A stretch of 64,000 bases of DNA, from NCBI GenBank assembly GCA_019136655.1, contig JAGVTU010000006.1:1-64000 (forward strand). The letters run 5' to 3'. The notes under the pieces were generated by a model that saw only the letters and a program-made list of their open reading frames with translations, had not been told where the DNA came from and ran no database searches. Positions 34,425-43,267 of this stretch are shown here, piece by piece (position 1 is the stretch's first letter; each line of letters begins with the position of its first letter). The stretch is from Bacteroidota bacterium. Lineage in GTDB: Bacteria; Bacteroidota; Bacteroidia; AKYH767-A; OLB10. Position numbers and translations under genes: made by a program.

Positions 34425-35198
34425 ATGCGGCTGACTAAACATATTCCCAATTTTATCACCTGTTGCAATTTGCTTTGCGGCTGCGCAGGCATTGTGCTTT
34501 GTTTCAACGGACATATTGCAGGTGCAGGCATGATGATAATGGCTGCTGCATTGTTTGATTTTTGTGATGGCTTTGCAGCACGTGCACTGCATGCCTACTC
34601 TGCCATAGGCAAGGACCTGGATTCGCTGGCCGATGTGGTTTCCTTTGGCGTATTGCCGGGCATGATTATGATGCAGGTGTTTATTGCAGTAAATCCCGAT
34701 TATCATATAGGCAGTGCCATACCTTATCCTCAGGCATTGCTGCCGTGGGTGCCCTGCCTCATTCCTGTGTTTTCGGCTTTGAGGCTTGCAAAATTCAATA
34801 ACGACCCGCGGCAAACCGACAGTTTCAGAGGGCTGCCTGTGCCTGCCAATGGTTTGCTCATAGCCGCGCTGCCGTTTGTTGTGCAGTCGTATCTGGTGAA
34901 TGCCGCAGGTGGCAGTGTTTCGTTTATTGAGCAGGCCGTTTACACGCTTTTCAGTACTCCGGTGCTGATGATTATTTTTGTGTTGTTGATGTGTTTTCTG
35001 CTGGTGAGTGAGCTGCCGTTGTTTGCACTTAAATTTAAGTCGTACGGTTTCAGTCAAAACAAATATGCATACGTGCTCATAGCCTCATCGGCAGTGCTGC
35101 TTTTGTTCTATCGCATTGAAGCCTTACCGCTGATAATCATTTTGTATGTACTTTTGTCGGCAGTAAAACATTTTATTCCAACATCTGATAAGCAATGA
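34425..35198 (+). CDS. pssA: CDP-diacylglycerol--serine O-phosphatidyltransferase
   Basis: Makes phosphatidylserine, the precursor of phosphatidylethanolamine, in the inner membrane. 257 residues with about eight hydrophobic segments. The CDP-alcohol phosphotransferase motif is complete: D45-x2-D48-G49-x2-A52-R53-x8-G62-x3-D66-x3-D70. The early HIPNFITCCNLLCG fits the PS-synthase branch (P-N-x-x-T-x-x-N). Overlaps purS by 4 bases (ATGA). Confidence 0.93.
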   Translation: MRLTKHIPNFITCCNLLCGCAGIVLCFNGHIAGAGMMIMAAALFDFCDGFAARALHAYSAIGKDLDSLADVVSFGVLPGMIMMQVFIAVNPDYHIGSAIPYPQALLPWVPCLIPVFSALRLAKFNNDPRQTDSFRGLPVPANGLLIAALPFVVQSYLVNAAGGSVSFIEQAVYTLFSTPVLMIIFVLLMCFLLVSELPLFALKFKSYGFSQNKYAYVLIASSAVLLLFYRIEALPLIIILYVLLSAVKHFIPTSDKQ

Positions 35199-35446
35199 AG
35201 TTTACAGCAAAAATAAACGTGATGCCACTGAAGGCTTTGCTCGATCCGCAGGGCAAAACCGTTACTGCAAGTATGAAAAGAATAAACCTTCCTGAAATTG
35301 AAAACGTGCGCATAGGAAAACACATCACTCTTGAAATTGATGCAGCAGACCAGGCCGCAGCCGAACAAAAGGTGGAAGACGCATGTAAAAAACTTCTTGC
35401 CAACCCCATCATGGAGTTTTACGAATACAGCGTTACAAAAGCCTGA
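35195..35446 (+). CDS. purS: phosphoribosylformylglycinamidine synthase subunit PurS
   Basis: The small 83-residue subunit of the three-part FGAM synthase (PurS-PurQ-PurL) in purine synthesis; it bridges PurL and PurQ. The sequence (VMPLKALLDPQGKTV, LPEIENVRIGKHITLEID, CKKLLANPIMEFYEYSV) matches the family from end to end. purQ and purL are not adjacent. It is translationally coupled to pssA, an unusual functional mix. Confidence 0.93.
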   Translation: MKFTAKINVMPLKALLDPQGKTVTASMKRINLPEIENVRIGKHITLEIDAADQAAAEQKVEDACKKLLANPIMEFYEYSVTKA

Positions 35447-35624
35447 GCAAGCAGCATCATTGCATTGATTTAATTTTTATCTGACGGAAAAATTTTCTTT
35501 ACAGCGATTCCCTCTGCAATTCCATCTGCATTTTACAAATAACTTGTTGTGAAATAAAAAACCGGGGCATCAGTAATTATCACTCACTACTCCCCTATCT
35601 TCGCGCATCCATTTTTTTTAAAGT

Positions 35625-37508
35625 ATGCGCATACAAGTTTTTATATTGATAATTCTTACAACATTAAGTGCAACACTGAAGGCACAGATGATGCACGTGA
35701 ATCATGATTCGGTGGTGATAAAAGACAACAGAATGCAGATGCCGCTCATCATGCAAAACCGCAACATCACACTACTCGACAGAGAACAGATAGAAGCATT
35801 GCCTGCAAAATCAGTCAATGAGTTGCTGGCCTGCATCAGCGGTATTGACATCAGGCAGCGTGGCCCATGGGGAGGTCAGGCCGATGTGAGTATAGACGGC
35901 AGCACCTTCGATCAGGTGTTGGTGCTCATCAACGGAATAAAAATTTCGGATGCACAAACCGGCCACAATATGCTGAACCTCTCTCTGCCGCTGAGTGCGA
36001 TAGATCATATAGAAATTCTCAGAGGACCGGCTGCGCGCGTTTATGGCGTAAATGCCTTAGCCGGTGCCATCAATATTGTAACACGCATTCCGCAGAGCAA
36101 TGAAGTATTTGTTCAGGTAACAGGAGGCAGCAGTTTTGAAAAAGATACATCAAACGGAAAAACATTTTTGAGCACAGGCATACAGCCTACAGTGAGTTTG
36201 CTTACAAAAAAAACAGCACAAACACTGAGTGCAGAATACAACACCGGCAATGGTTACAGATACAACACTGCTTATGACAACCGGAAATTATTTTATCAGA
36301 ACCAAATAACAACAGGCAACGGCAAACTGAATGCAACAGGAATTTATTCGAGAAATAAATTTGGTGCTAACGGCTACTACAGTGCTCCGCGTGATGTGGA
36401 ATCGGAAGAAACTGTAGAAACCATTCTTGGCAGTGTGGATTATACGCATGAGCATGAGCGGTGGAAAATTATGCCTCGCATATCGTATCGCTACAACAAA
36501 GATCATTATGTTTTTGTCCGTCAGAATCCTGAAATATATCAGAACATTCATGAGAGCAATACCTTAACCGGTGAACTGCACAGCACATACAGTGTGCGCA
36601 ACGGAAAATTGGGAGCAGGTGCTGAATGGCGCAATGAGCAAATAAACAGCAGCAACCTTGGCGACCACAGTCGTTATAATGTAGGTTTGTATGCAGAATA
36701 CCGTCATTTGTTTTTTCAGAAACTGAATGTGAGCGGTGGTATGTATGCCAATTACAATTCGGATTACAGCTGGCAGTTTTTTCCGGGAGTGGATGCCGGC
36801 TACTGGCTTACAAAAAATATAAAACTGTTTTCGTCATACACCACAGGGCAGCGTTTGCCTACCTACACCGACCTTTATTACAGAGGGCCGCTGAACATTG
36901 GCAACAGCGAACTTAAACCTGAACTTTCAAGCAACTTTGAAGCGGGAGTGAGTGTTTCAAATGCATATCTGTCAGTAAAGGGAAGTTATTTTTATCGCCA
37001 CACATCAGAGTTTATTGACTGGGTGAGAGAAAATGATACGCTTCCGTGGCAGCCGCGCAACTTTCAGGTGCTGAACACCAGCGGATGGACACTGCAAACA
37101 ACAGTGAACAGTCCGGACGGATGGCTTGCAGCGCACAATGCCAATCTGAATTTGTCGTACACCTATCTGAATCAAGCGGTGCAGGCTTCTGATGATATGA
37201 TTTCGAAATATGCAATAGAAATTTTGCGACATCAGTTCACAGGATCATTTCACGTCAGTATAGTGAAAGGAATGGATGTGACTGTAAGCGGAAGATATTT
37301 GCAGCGCGTAAACGGAAATGATTATACGGTGGCTGATTTGCGATTGAGTTATGAGTGGAACCAGTGGCAAATATTTGCAGATGCAAATAATATTCTTGAT
37401 ACACAGTATAAAGAAATCGGTACAATACTCATGCCCGGAAGGTGGTTTAACTTAGGACTGCGTTTCAGAACAAACTTCAACACCGACATTCAGCAGGAAG
37501 GAAAATAA
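35625..37508 (+). CDS. TonB-dependent outer membrane receptor
   Basis: A 627-residue gated barrel. A signal peptide (about 1-20, ending LKAQ) precedes a short N-terminal stretch with MQNRNITLLDREQIEALP and a plug domain (about 45-150: SVNELLACISGIDIRQRGPWGGQADVSI and IEILRGPAARVYGVNALAGAINIVT). The barrel starts about 165 and ends GRWFNLGLRFRTNF. The compact size and plug resemble BtuB-like/catecholate receptors rather than SusC. I saw no cobalamin riboswitch in the 178-base leader, so the ligand is open. A degenerate -7 (TATCTTCG) lies near 35593. Confidence 0.88.
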   Translation: MRIQVFILIILTTLSATLKAQMMHVNHDSVVIKDNRMQMPLIMQNRNITLLDREQIEALPAKSVNELLACISGIDIRQRGPWGGQADVSIDGSTFDQVLVLINGIKISDAQTGHNMLNLSLPLSAIDHIEILRGPAARVYGVNALAGAINIVTRIPQSNEVFVQVTGGSSFEKDTSNGKTFLSTGIQPTVSLLTKKTAQTLSAEYNTGNGYRYNTAYDNRKLFYQNQITTGNGKLNATGIYSRNKFGANGYYSAPRDVESEETVETILGSVDYTHEHERWKIMPRISYRYNKDHYVFVRQNPEIYQNIHESNTLTGELHSTYSVRNGKLGAGAEWRNEQINSSNLGDHSRYNVGLYAEYRHLFFQKLNVSGGMYANYNSDYSWQFFPGVDAGYWLTKNIKLFSSYTTGQRLPTYTDLYYRGPLNIGNSELKPELSSNFEAGVSVSNAYLSVKGSYFYRHTSEFIDWVRENDTLPWQPRNFQVLNTSGWTLQTTVNSPDGWLAAHNANLNLSYTYLNQAVQASDDMISKYAIEILRHQFTGSFHVSIVKGMDVTVSGRYLQRVNGNDYTVADLRLSYEWNQWQIFADANNILDTQYKEIGTILMPGRWFNLGLRFRTNFNTDIQQEGK

Positions 37509-37575
37509 TTTGTCGGAAAGAAAAACGTAATTGCAGAGTTGTGGTGAATACATCACACATAGCTTAAAAATTAAA

Positions 37576-37620
37576 GAGCAAGTACAAATACGATTTGTGA
37601 TTTCGTATTCATACTTGCTC
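37576..37620. terminator. long imperfect hairpin between convergent genes
   Basis: GAGCAAGTA (37576-37584) and AATACGA pair with TCGTATT and TACTTGCTC (37612-37620) across two-base mismatches and a nine-base loop. It lies between the TonB receptor and the minus-strand pspC. There is no good T-tract, so it may be a bidirectional end structure rather than a standard terminator. Confidence 0.55.
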
Positions 37621-37679
37621 GTGTTGGTTAAAGTCGGCCTGCTAAACAGAACAATTTACCGTAAAGCGGGCTGCAACTT

Positions 37680-39377
37680 TTATTTTGCGTCTTCTGTTTT
37701 TACGTGCATTCCGCTTTTATCAATTTTGATGTTTACGTTTTTGTCATTGTCGTTGGCATCCTTTCCTTTTATGCGGATACCGTGCTGATCAATATTAATA
37801 TCCACATCATCAGAATCAACGGTATTTGATTTATTAGTTGTAAAGTCAAAGTCGGTACACATCAGTCCGGCATCGGTCATTTTCCATGTATGTCCGCCCA
37901 TATCGCCATCCCATGTGTTGGTTACATTGTCAATATCATCCAGAATATCAACCATTGATTCATCAATATAAATACTTTTTCCAACAGGAACTTTAAGAAT
38001 CAACAGTACTTTTTGATTACGAAACTTTACACCTTTTGGAATGGGGAAGTGATCGCTTAGCATCAGTGTAGAATCTTTCTGTTCGAAATTGTATTTAATA
38101 CTTTTTGCATTGTCCATTGCTTCCTTTTCAGTTCTTCCTTCAGCAGAAAAAATCTGTATCAACTCAAACTGATCGGTAGGAGCTTTTTCAATTTTAAAAT
38201 CTACGTTGTCCTGATTGAAAACAAAATCAGAGCCTGTGGTAACGCTGAAGTTTCCTCCGCGTGTACTGAAAATCCGGGATTGACTTTCCTCATCGTATTT
38301 GGGATCGTCCATAATACGGAGTGAGAGTGTTTGTGCAGATGGATTAAGAACTTCGACAGTGTTGCGAATTTTGGCATCCTTAGCAAAATCACGTGCAATA
38401 TCATACACATTAAAAAATGCTACTGCCAAACCAAGAATGAATAAAATTCCTACTGCAACATTGAGGCGATGGGTGTTGTATTTAATATTAAACATCCATT
38501 TTACAAGACGTATGATTAACCAAACAGCAGGAATTGCAAAGAGCAGAATAAATGCTACTGTTGTCCACATCTGCTGATCGCGTGATAAAAACTGATCGGA
38601 AATAAACACAGGAATGGTGAGCCCGCCTACACCGAGCATAGCCATTATTCCCATTCCTATTGAAAACAATACGATTAGTGCAATGAATGCAAAGAATGCA
38701 GTGATGATGTAAACAATTCCTTTGAGTATGATTTTGATACCGGAAAGCATCAAATCAAAAAAGTTTGAAATACCTGATGGTTCGCGCTTTACTGCAGGAG
38801 ATTCTGTTTCCTTGCGAATGGTGCTGATGTTTACAGGGTCGCCACGCATCTCCAGTTTTTGAGTGGGAGTGATAGCTTTTGGCAGAATGATGGCAAGAAC
38901 AATGTATATCAACAAGCCACTGAAGCCCATAAAGAAGATGATGATAAACAATAAGCGTAACCAAACTGCGTCAATGCCGAAGTAGTGGCCCAGGCCTGAG
39001 CACACACCTGCAATCACACGCTCATCAGGATCGCGATAAAGTCTGCGCTTGATGGTTGCTTCATTTGCAGTGGCATCACCGTTAGTTTGAGAAGTGCTGC
39101 AGGCAGCATCATCAGCTCCGGAGAAATCTTCGGGTTTGCCCATTACGGACATTACCTGATCAACATCTTCTGATGTAACCACCTGACGTGATTTGCCAAG
39201 AATCTGCAAGAGTATTTCAGCAATACGACTTTCGATGTCTTCAATAATTTCGTCACGACCATCGCTGACGCTGAAATGACAGCGTATATTCTGCAGATAA
39301 TTTTTTAATTTGTCATAGGCAAGTTCTTCAATGTGAAAGACCATGCCACCAATGTTTACTGTTACTGTCTTATTCAT
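37680..39377 (-). CDS. PspC domain-containing membrane protein
   Basis: A 565-residue protein. The soluble N-terminus (1-95: TVTVNIGGMVFHIEELAYDKLKNYL, IEDIESRIAEILL) is a Bacteroidota-specific lead. A PspC domain follows (about 110-170: KRRLYRDPDERVIAGVCSGLGHYFGID plus a membrane helix), then four to five membrane segments to about 330. The C-terminal soluble part is rich in Asp/Lys/Asn and looks like an adhesin-type (DUF2807/GIN-like) beta region. PspC proteins respond to envelope stress. Its start overlaps the stop of padR by 4 bases, so the two are co-regulated. Confidence 0.85.
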   Translation of the reverse strand: MNKTVTVNIGGMVFHIEELAYDKLKNYLQNIRCHFSVSDGRDEIIEDIESRIAEILLQILGKSRQVVTSEDVDQVMSVMGKPEDFSGADDAACSTSQTNGDATANEATIKRRLYRDPDERVIAGVCSGLGHYFGIDAVWLRLLFIIIFFMGFSGLLIYIVLAIILPKAITPTQKLEMRGDPVNISTIRKETESPAVKREPSGISNFFDLMLSGIKIILKGIVYIITAFFAFIALIVLFSIGMGIMAMLGVGGLTIPVFISDQFLSRDQQMWTTVAFILLFAIPAVWLIIRLVKWMFNIKYNTHRLNVAVGILFILGLAVAFFNVYDIARDFAKDAKIRNTVEVLNPSAQTLSLRIMDDPKYDEESQSRIFSTRGGNFSVTTGSDFVFNQDNVDFKIEKAPTDQFELIQIFSAEGRTEKEAMDNAKSIKYNFEQKDSTLMLSDHFPIPKGVKFRNQKVLLILKVPVGKSIYIDESMVDILDDIDNVTNTWDGDMGGHTWKMTDAGLMCTDFDFTTNKSNTVDSDDVDINIDQHGIRIKGKDANDNDKNVNIKIDKSGMHVKTEDAK

Positions 39378-39715
39378 TTTTCAGTGGAGTTGTGGTATGT
39401 CTGGTTAACTGCGTCAACCAATTCATCCCATGTTTTTTTTAATTCTTTTAAATGTTCCTGGCCCAATGGTGTCAGTTTATAGTATTTGCGCGGAGGACCT
39501 GCATTACTTTCCACCCAATTGTATGAAAGCAAACCTGCGTTTTTCAAACGGGTGAGCAATGGATACAAGGTACCTTCCACAACAATGAGTTTAGCTTCTT
39601 TCATTTCATCTATGATATCGCTGGGATAAACTTCTCCCTTGGAGATGATAGACAATATGCAGAACTCTAAAACTCCTTTTCGCATTTGCGACTGTGTGTT
39701 TTCGAGATTACCCAC
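39374..39715 (-). CDS. PadR family transcriptional regulator
   Basis: A 113-residue winged-helix repressor. The N-terminal region (RKGVLEFCILSIISKGEVYPSDIIDEM) is followed by the recognition part VVEGTLYPLLTRLKNAGLLSYNW and the wing GPPRKYYKLTPLGQEHL. This is the canonical PadR pattern of the short (PadR-s2-like) subfamily. It probably represses its own operon through the palindrome at 39781-39801, and a second operon at the right edge of the window through an identical site. Confidence 0.93.
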   Translation of the reverse strand: MGNLENTQSQMRKGVLEFCILSIISKGEVYPSDIIDEMKEAKLIVVEGTLYPLLTRLKNAGLLSYNWVESNAGPPRKYYKLTPLGQEHLKELKKTWDELVDAVNQTYHNSTEK

Positions 39716-39753
39716 GATGTTGTTGTTTAATTGTTTGACTTAATTGTAAATAA

Positions 39754-39815
39754 CGATGCAAAGATATATTCAAAGAATGGTACTATGCAACACATAGTAC
39801 TAAAATATTTTATAT
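39754..39815 (-). promoter_or_regulatory. padR promoter with palindromic operator (copy B)
   Basis: On the minus strand the block holds GTACTATG-N5-CATAGTAC (39781-39801) and a -7 TATCTTTG (39760-39767), about 45 bases before the padR ATG. The palindrome covers the place of the -33 element. The whole 62-base block matches 63455-63516 with one mismatch. Confidence 0.85.
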
Positions 39816-39889
39816 TATATTGATATTCAATTAAATTATTTTTGATGGGATGGTTGTTTTGGGGGAAATTTAGGATTAAACGCCTGTAT

Positions 39890-40239
39890 TACTGAAGTGC
39901 TGTGGGATGGGTTGGAGGCATTTCATGCGTACATTCGAGCACAAGATGGGTAATGGTGCACGCTGGTGTTTTTTATATTCGATTCCTACGGAGTCGGTGA
40001 AATGTTTTTGTTGTTCATGCTATCAATATGTAATCCCTACGGGATTAGAGATAATCAAAGCTGAGAAGGAGAGTTGTGATTAAGGTCAAGGCTAAAGCCC
40101 TTTTTAATTTACTGGTTTAGTCTCCGCCATAAATGGCGGAGTTATTTTTCGGGAGATATTGCATTTCCTCCGCGTACCCGTGGCCCTAAAGGGCGCTGGC
40201 GCGCTGGTGTTTATACAGCCCCAAAGTACTGCGGGATGA
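39890..40239. repeat. cluster of palindromic intergenic repeats, including copy 2 of the 20-bp palindrome and copy 5 of the interspersed repeat
   Basis: The 590-base gap between padR and ftsZ holds no gene. It contains GATTCCTACGGAGTC near 39979, AATCCCTACGGGATT near 40031, AAGGCTAAAGCCCTT near 40088, the palindrome CTCCGCCATAAATGGCGGAG at 40122-40141, and the interspersed element (TACCCGTGGCCCTAAAGGGC) from 40166 with a degraded second module ending about 40239. Confidence 0.8.
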
Positions 40240-40247
40240 AGACATGC

Positions 40248-40283
40248 AAAAAAAATCCGGCAGCGATTAGGCTACCGGATTTC
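40248..40283 (-). terminator. intrinsic terminator of the dcw operon
   Basis: Read on the minus strand, AAATCCGG (with inner AGC/GCT pairing) folds with CCGGATTT and runs into eight T residues, 23 bases after the ftsZ stop. Confidence 0.85.
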
Positions 40284-40305
40284 ATATCAATTCGTAATTA
40301 AAATG

Positions 40306-41913
40306 TTAGTCGGCTTTGTCGTGCAGAAACTTGTTGTTGTTTTTCAGATCGGGACCTTGTGGTCCATCATCATTCAATGAAAGACGAGAATAATTAGTAT
40401 CATCAGATGATAACACATTCGAAAGTTTCACATTCTTGCGTTTGTATGCAGGCTCTCTCTCCATATCATTCAGCACCTGAGGACTTGAAATGTGAGGCAT
40501 CTGCTTCATTCTTTCCAGCCTCTCACGTGTACGACTGTAAACATCATCAGGTTTTACTCTCACTTCATTCTGTACATGTTGTTCTTGCGAAAAAGTGTCA
40601 GGCTTTTGTTGCAACACAGGTTGTGGTATTTCATTTACAGGTGATGATTCCAGAATATCTTCCTGCTGATCTTCTGTCAGCTCATGAGTAATAACGTTCG
40701 GAAAATCGGTGAATGTAAATTCCTGTGATAACAATTCCGGCTCAGGCTCTTTGGTGTTCTCAGGAGAAAAATAATCAACTGAAGTAATCGGAACTTCTTC
40801 GTCAATTGTTTTGAGCACAGGCTCGTCAGATGCTACAGGAGAAAGTTGATTTTCTTCTTCTCTTTCATTTGTAACATCAGGCATTGACGCATTATAAATA
40901 TCATACTTGATGACTTCAGGTTTCTTCACAGACTCCTGACGTTTTACTTCACTTGTTTTGAATCCTGTTGCAATGATGGTGACTGCAATTTTATCACCTA
41001 ATGATTCATCACTGCCAACACCCATAATAATTTCGGCAGTTTGTCCTGCTTTTTGCTGGATATACTCGGTAATATCACTCATTTCATCCATGGTAATTTC
41101 GTCATTACCGCTGGTGATGTTCAGCAAAATATAACGTGCACCTTCAATGTTATTATCATTCAGCAAAGGCGAATCAAGAGCCAGCTCAGCTGCATGTATT
41201 GCACGGTTATCCCCTGATGATATGGCAGATCCCATAATAGCCACACCGCTGTCGCGCATTACTGTTTCAACATCTGCAAAATCTACGTTGATGTGAAGTG
41301 TAACACTGATTACCTCTGCAATACTCTTTGCAGCAGTAGCAAGTACGTTGTCAGCATATCCGAATGCATTGGTGAGTTTGAGGTTGCCATGTATCTCACG
41401 CAATTTATCATTGCAGATGATGAGTAACGTATCAACATTACGTTTGAGTTCTTCAATTCCGAGGTCGGCCTGTTGTTTGCGTTTGCGTCCTTCAAATGCA
41501 AACGGAACAGTAACAATTCCAACAGTAAGAATTCCCATTTCTTTAGCAATACCTGCAATGATAGGTGCTGCACCTGTTCCGGTGCCACCACCCATACCGG
41601 CAGTGATAAATACCATTTTGGTATTGTCTTTCAGAATAGCTTTCAGTTCTTCAATATTTTCAATAGCCGATTGTTTTCCTACTTCGGGCATAGAACCGGC
41701 ACCACGTCCTTCGGTAAGGCTTGGACCTAACTGCACCTTGCGTGGAACGGGACTCATTTCGAGTGCCTGCAAATCGGTATTGCACACTACAAAATCAACT
41801 CCTTTGATTCCGAGTTTGTACATAAAGTTTACAGCATTGCTGCCGCCACCGCCTACTCCAATTACTTTTATAATGGAAGGCTGTTCGTTAGGCATAAATT
41901 CAAAGTTCATCAT
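40306..41913 (-). CDS. ftsZ: cell division protein FtsZ
   Basis: Tubulin-like GTPase that forms the Z ring. 535 residues. The GTP-binding part has GVGGGGSNAV (about 17-26), the tubulin signature GGGTGTGAAP (about 115) and the T7 loop NVDFADVETVM. After about residue 325 comes a long acidic, low-complexity linker (about 180 residues), then a conserved C-terminal peptide (EREPAYKRKNVKL). The linker is longer than in E. coli (383 residues total) but usual for Bacteroidota. Last gene of the dcw cluster, 38 bases after ftsA. Confidence 0.97.
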   Translation of the reverse strand: MMNFEFMPNEQPSIIKVIGVGGGGSNAVNFMYKLGIKGVDFVVCNTDLQALEMSPVPRKVQLGPSLTEGRGAGSMPEVGKQSAIENIEELKAILKDNTKMVFITAGMGGGTGTGAAPIIAGIAKEMGILTVGIVTVPFAFEGRKRKQQADLGIEELKRNVDTLLIICNDKLREIHGNLKLTNAFGYADNVLATAAKSIAEVISVTLHINVDFADVETVMRDSGVAIMGSAISSGDNRAIHAAELALDSPLLNDNNIEGARYILLNITSGNDEITMDEMSDITEYIQQKAGQTAEIIMGVGSDESLGDKIAVTIIATGFKTSEVKRQESVKKPEVIKYDIYNASMPDVTNEREEENQLSPVASDEPVLKTIDEEVPITSVDYFSPENTKEPEPELLSQEFTFTDFPNVITHELTEDQQEDILESSPVNEIPQPVLQQKPDTFSQEQHVQNEVRVKPDDVYSRTRERLERMKQMPHISSPQVLNDMEREPAYKRKNVKLSNVLSSDDTNYSRLSLNDDGPQGPDLKNNNKFLHDKAD

Positions 41914-41951
41914 TGTATGTTTATATTATATGGTTATGGGAATTATATTTT

Positions 41952-43247
41952 TTAAATTTCTTTATCGTTAGTGTCGTCACTGAATATTCTTTTTGTTGAG
42001 TCCATAAAAATATTGAACCAACTTCCTCTGTGTTTCACTGTAGTTTCAGGCGAAGCTTTTTGTACACCTGCTGCTCTTCGTTTTCCAAGTTCATCAATTC
42101 CTTTTATCACCAGACCAACACCGGTTGCATACATCGGACTTTTAAGTTCATCAGGAGCTTTTCCAAGATATTCACTGGGGTTTCCTATACGAGCATCCAT
42201 ACCAGTGATTAATTCAAACAACTGAACAATATGTCGCAGCTGAGCGCCACCACCTGTAATTACAAGTCCGCCTATGAGTTTGCGTTCATAACCTGATGAT
42301 TTGATTTCGTAATACACATGCTCGATAATTTCTTCGGCACGTGCCTGAATGATACTTGCAAGATTTTTTACTGAAATTTCTTTTGGTTCACGTCCGCGCA
42401 GTCCGGGGATAGAAACAATTTCATTGTCTTTCATTTGACCTGAAAGTGCTGATCCGAATTTTATCTTCAGCAACTCAGCCTGATTACGTATGATACTGCA
42501 ACCTTCTTTAATATCTTCAGTAATAACATTTCCGCCAAAAGGAATTACAGCCGTATGACGAATTATCCCCTCATGAAAAATGGCAACATCTGTTGTTCCG
42601 CCTCCAATATCAACCAGCACAACACCTGCTTCTTTTTCTTCGCTGGTGAGCACTGCATCAGCACTTGCCAAAGGTTCAAGTATTAAATCTACAGGACTAA
42701 GTCCTGCTCTGGTAACACACTTATTGATGTTGTTTGCGGCAGTAATCAATCCTGTGATGATATGACAATTTGCCTCTAATCTGATACCGGACATTCCAAC
42801 CGGATCTTTAATTCCCTGTTCGTTATCTACAATAAACTCCTGTGGGATGACATCTATAATTTCTTCACCGGGAGCCATCGCCAGTTTATACATATCATCC
42901 ACCAGTGCATCAATATCTCTCTGACTGATTTCGTCTTCTGTGTTATTTCGTGTAATCATTCCTCTGTGCTGAAGGCTTTTGATATGTTGCCCTGCAATAC
43001 CTACGTGTACAGATTTAATATTTACACCACTTTTATTTTCAGCTTCGGCTACTGCCTGCTTAATGCTGGCAACCGTTTTTTCAATGTTAGCAACCACACC
43101 TCTCGACACACCAACTGATTCTGCTTTGCCGAATCCAAGAATTTCTATTTTTCCATGCTCATTTTTGCGGCCAACAATAGCAGCAATTTTGGAGGTTCCT
43201 ATATCAAGACCTACAATTATTTCGTTTTCTTTAACCGTATCTGTCAC
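41952..43247 (-). CDS. ftsA: cell division protein FtsA
   Basis: Actin-like ATPase that tethers FtsZ to the membrane. 431 residues. Phosphate 1 motif VGLDIGTSKIAAIVG, the 1C SHS2 domain (about 90-170), phosphate 2 VVLVDIGGGTTDVAIF and adenosine motif GGLVITGGGAQLRHI are all present. The C-terminal end (HRGSWFNIFMDSTKRIFSDD) is the membrane-targeting amphipathic helix. It lies between ftsQ and ftsZ, as in most bacteria. Confidence 0.96.
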   Translation of the reverse strand: MTDTVKENEIIVGLDIGTSKIAAIVGRKNEHGKIEILGFGKAESVGVSRGVVANIEKTVASIKQAVAEAENKSGVNIKSVHVGIAGQHIKSLQHRGMITRNNTEDEISQRDIDALVDDMYKLAMAPGEEIIDVIPQEFIVDNEQGIKDPVGMSGIRLEANCHIITGLITAANNINKCVTRAGLSPVDLILEPLASADAVLTSEEKEAGVVLVDIGGGTTDVAIFHEGIIRHTAVIPFGGNVITEDIKEGCSIIRNQAELLKIKFGSALSGQMKDNEIVSIPGLRGREPKEISVKNLASIIQARAEEIIEHVYYEIKSSGYERKLIGGLVITGGGAQLRHIVQLFELITGMDARIGNPSEYLGKAPDELKSPMYATGVGLVIKGIDELGKRRAAGVQKASPETTVKHRGSWFNIFMDSTKRIFSDDTNDKEI

Positions 43248-43267
43248 AAATTGTCAGTTTATATTTG

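Noticed and set aside
35447-35624. Cobalamin riboswitch before the TonB-dependent receptor
   Set aside because: I looked for the conserved B12-box wording and saw none in this 178-base leader.
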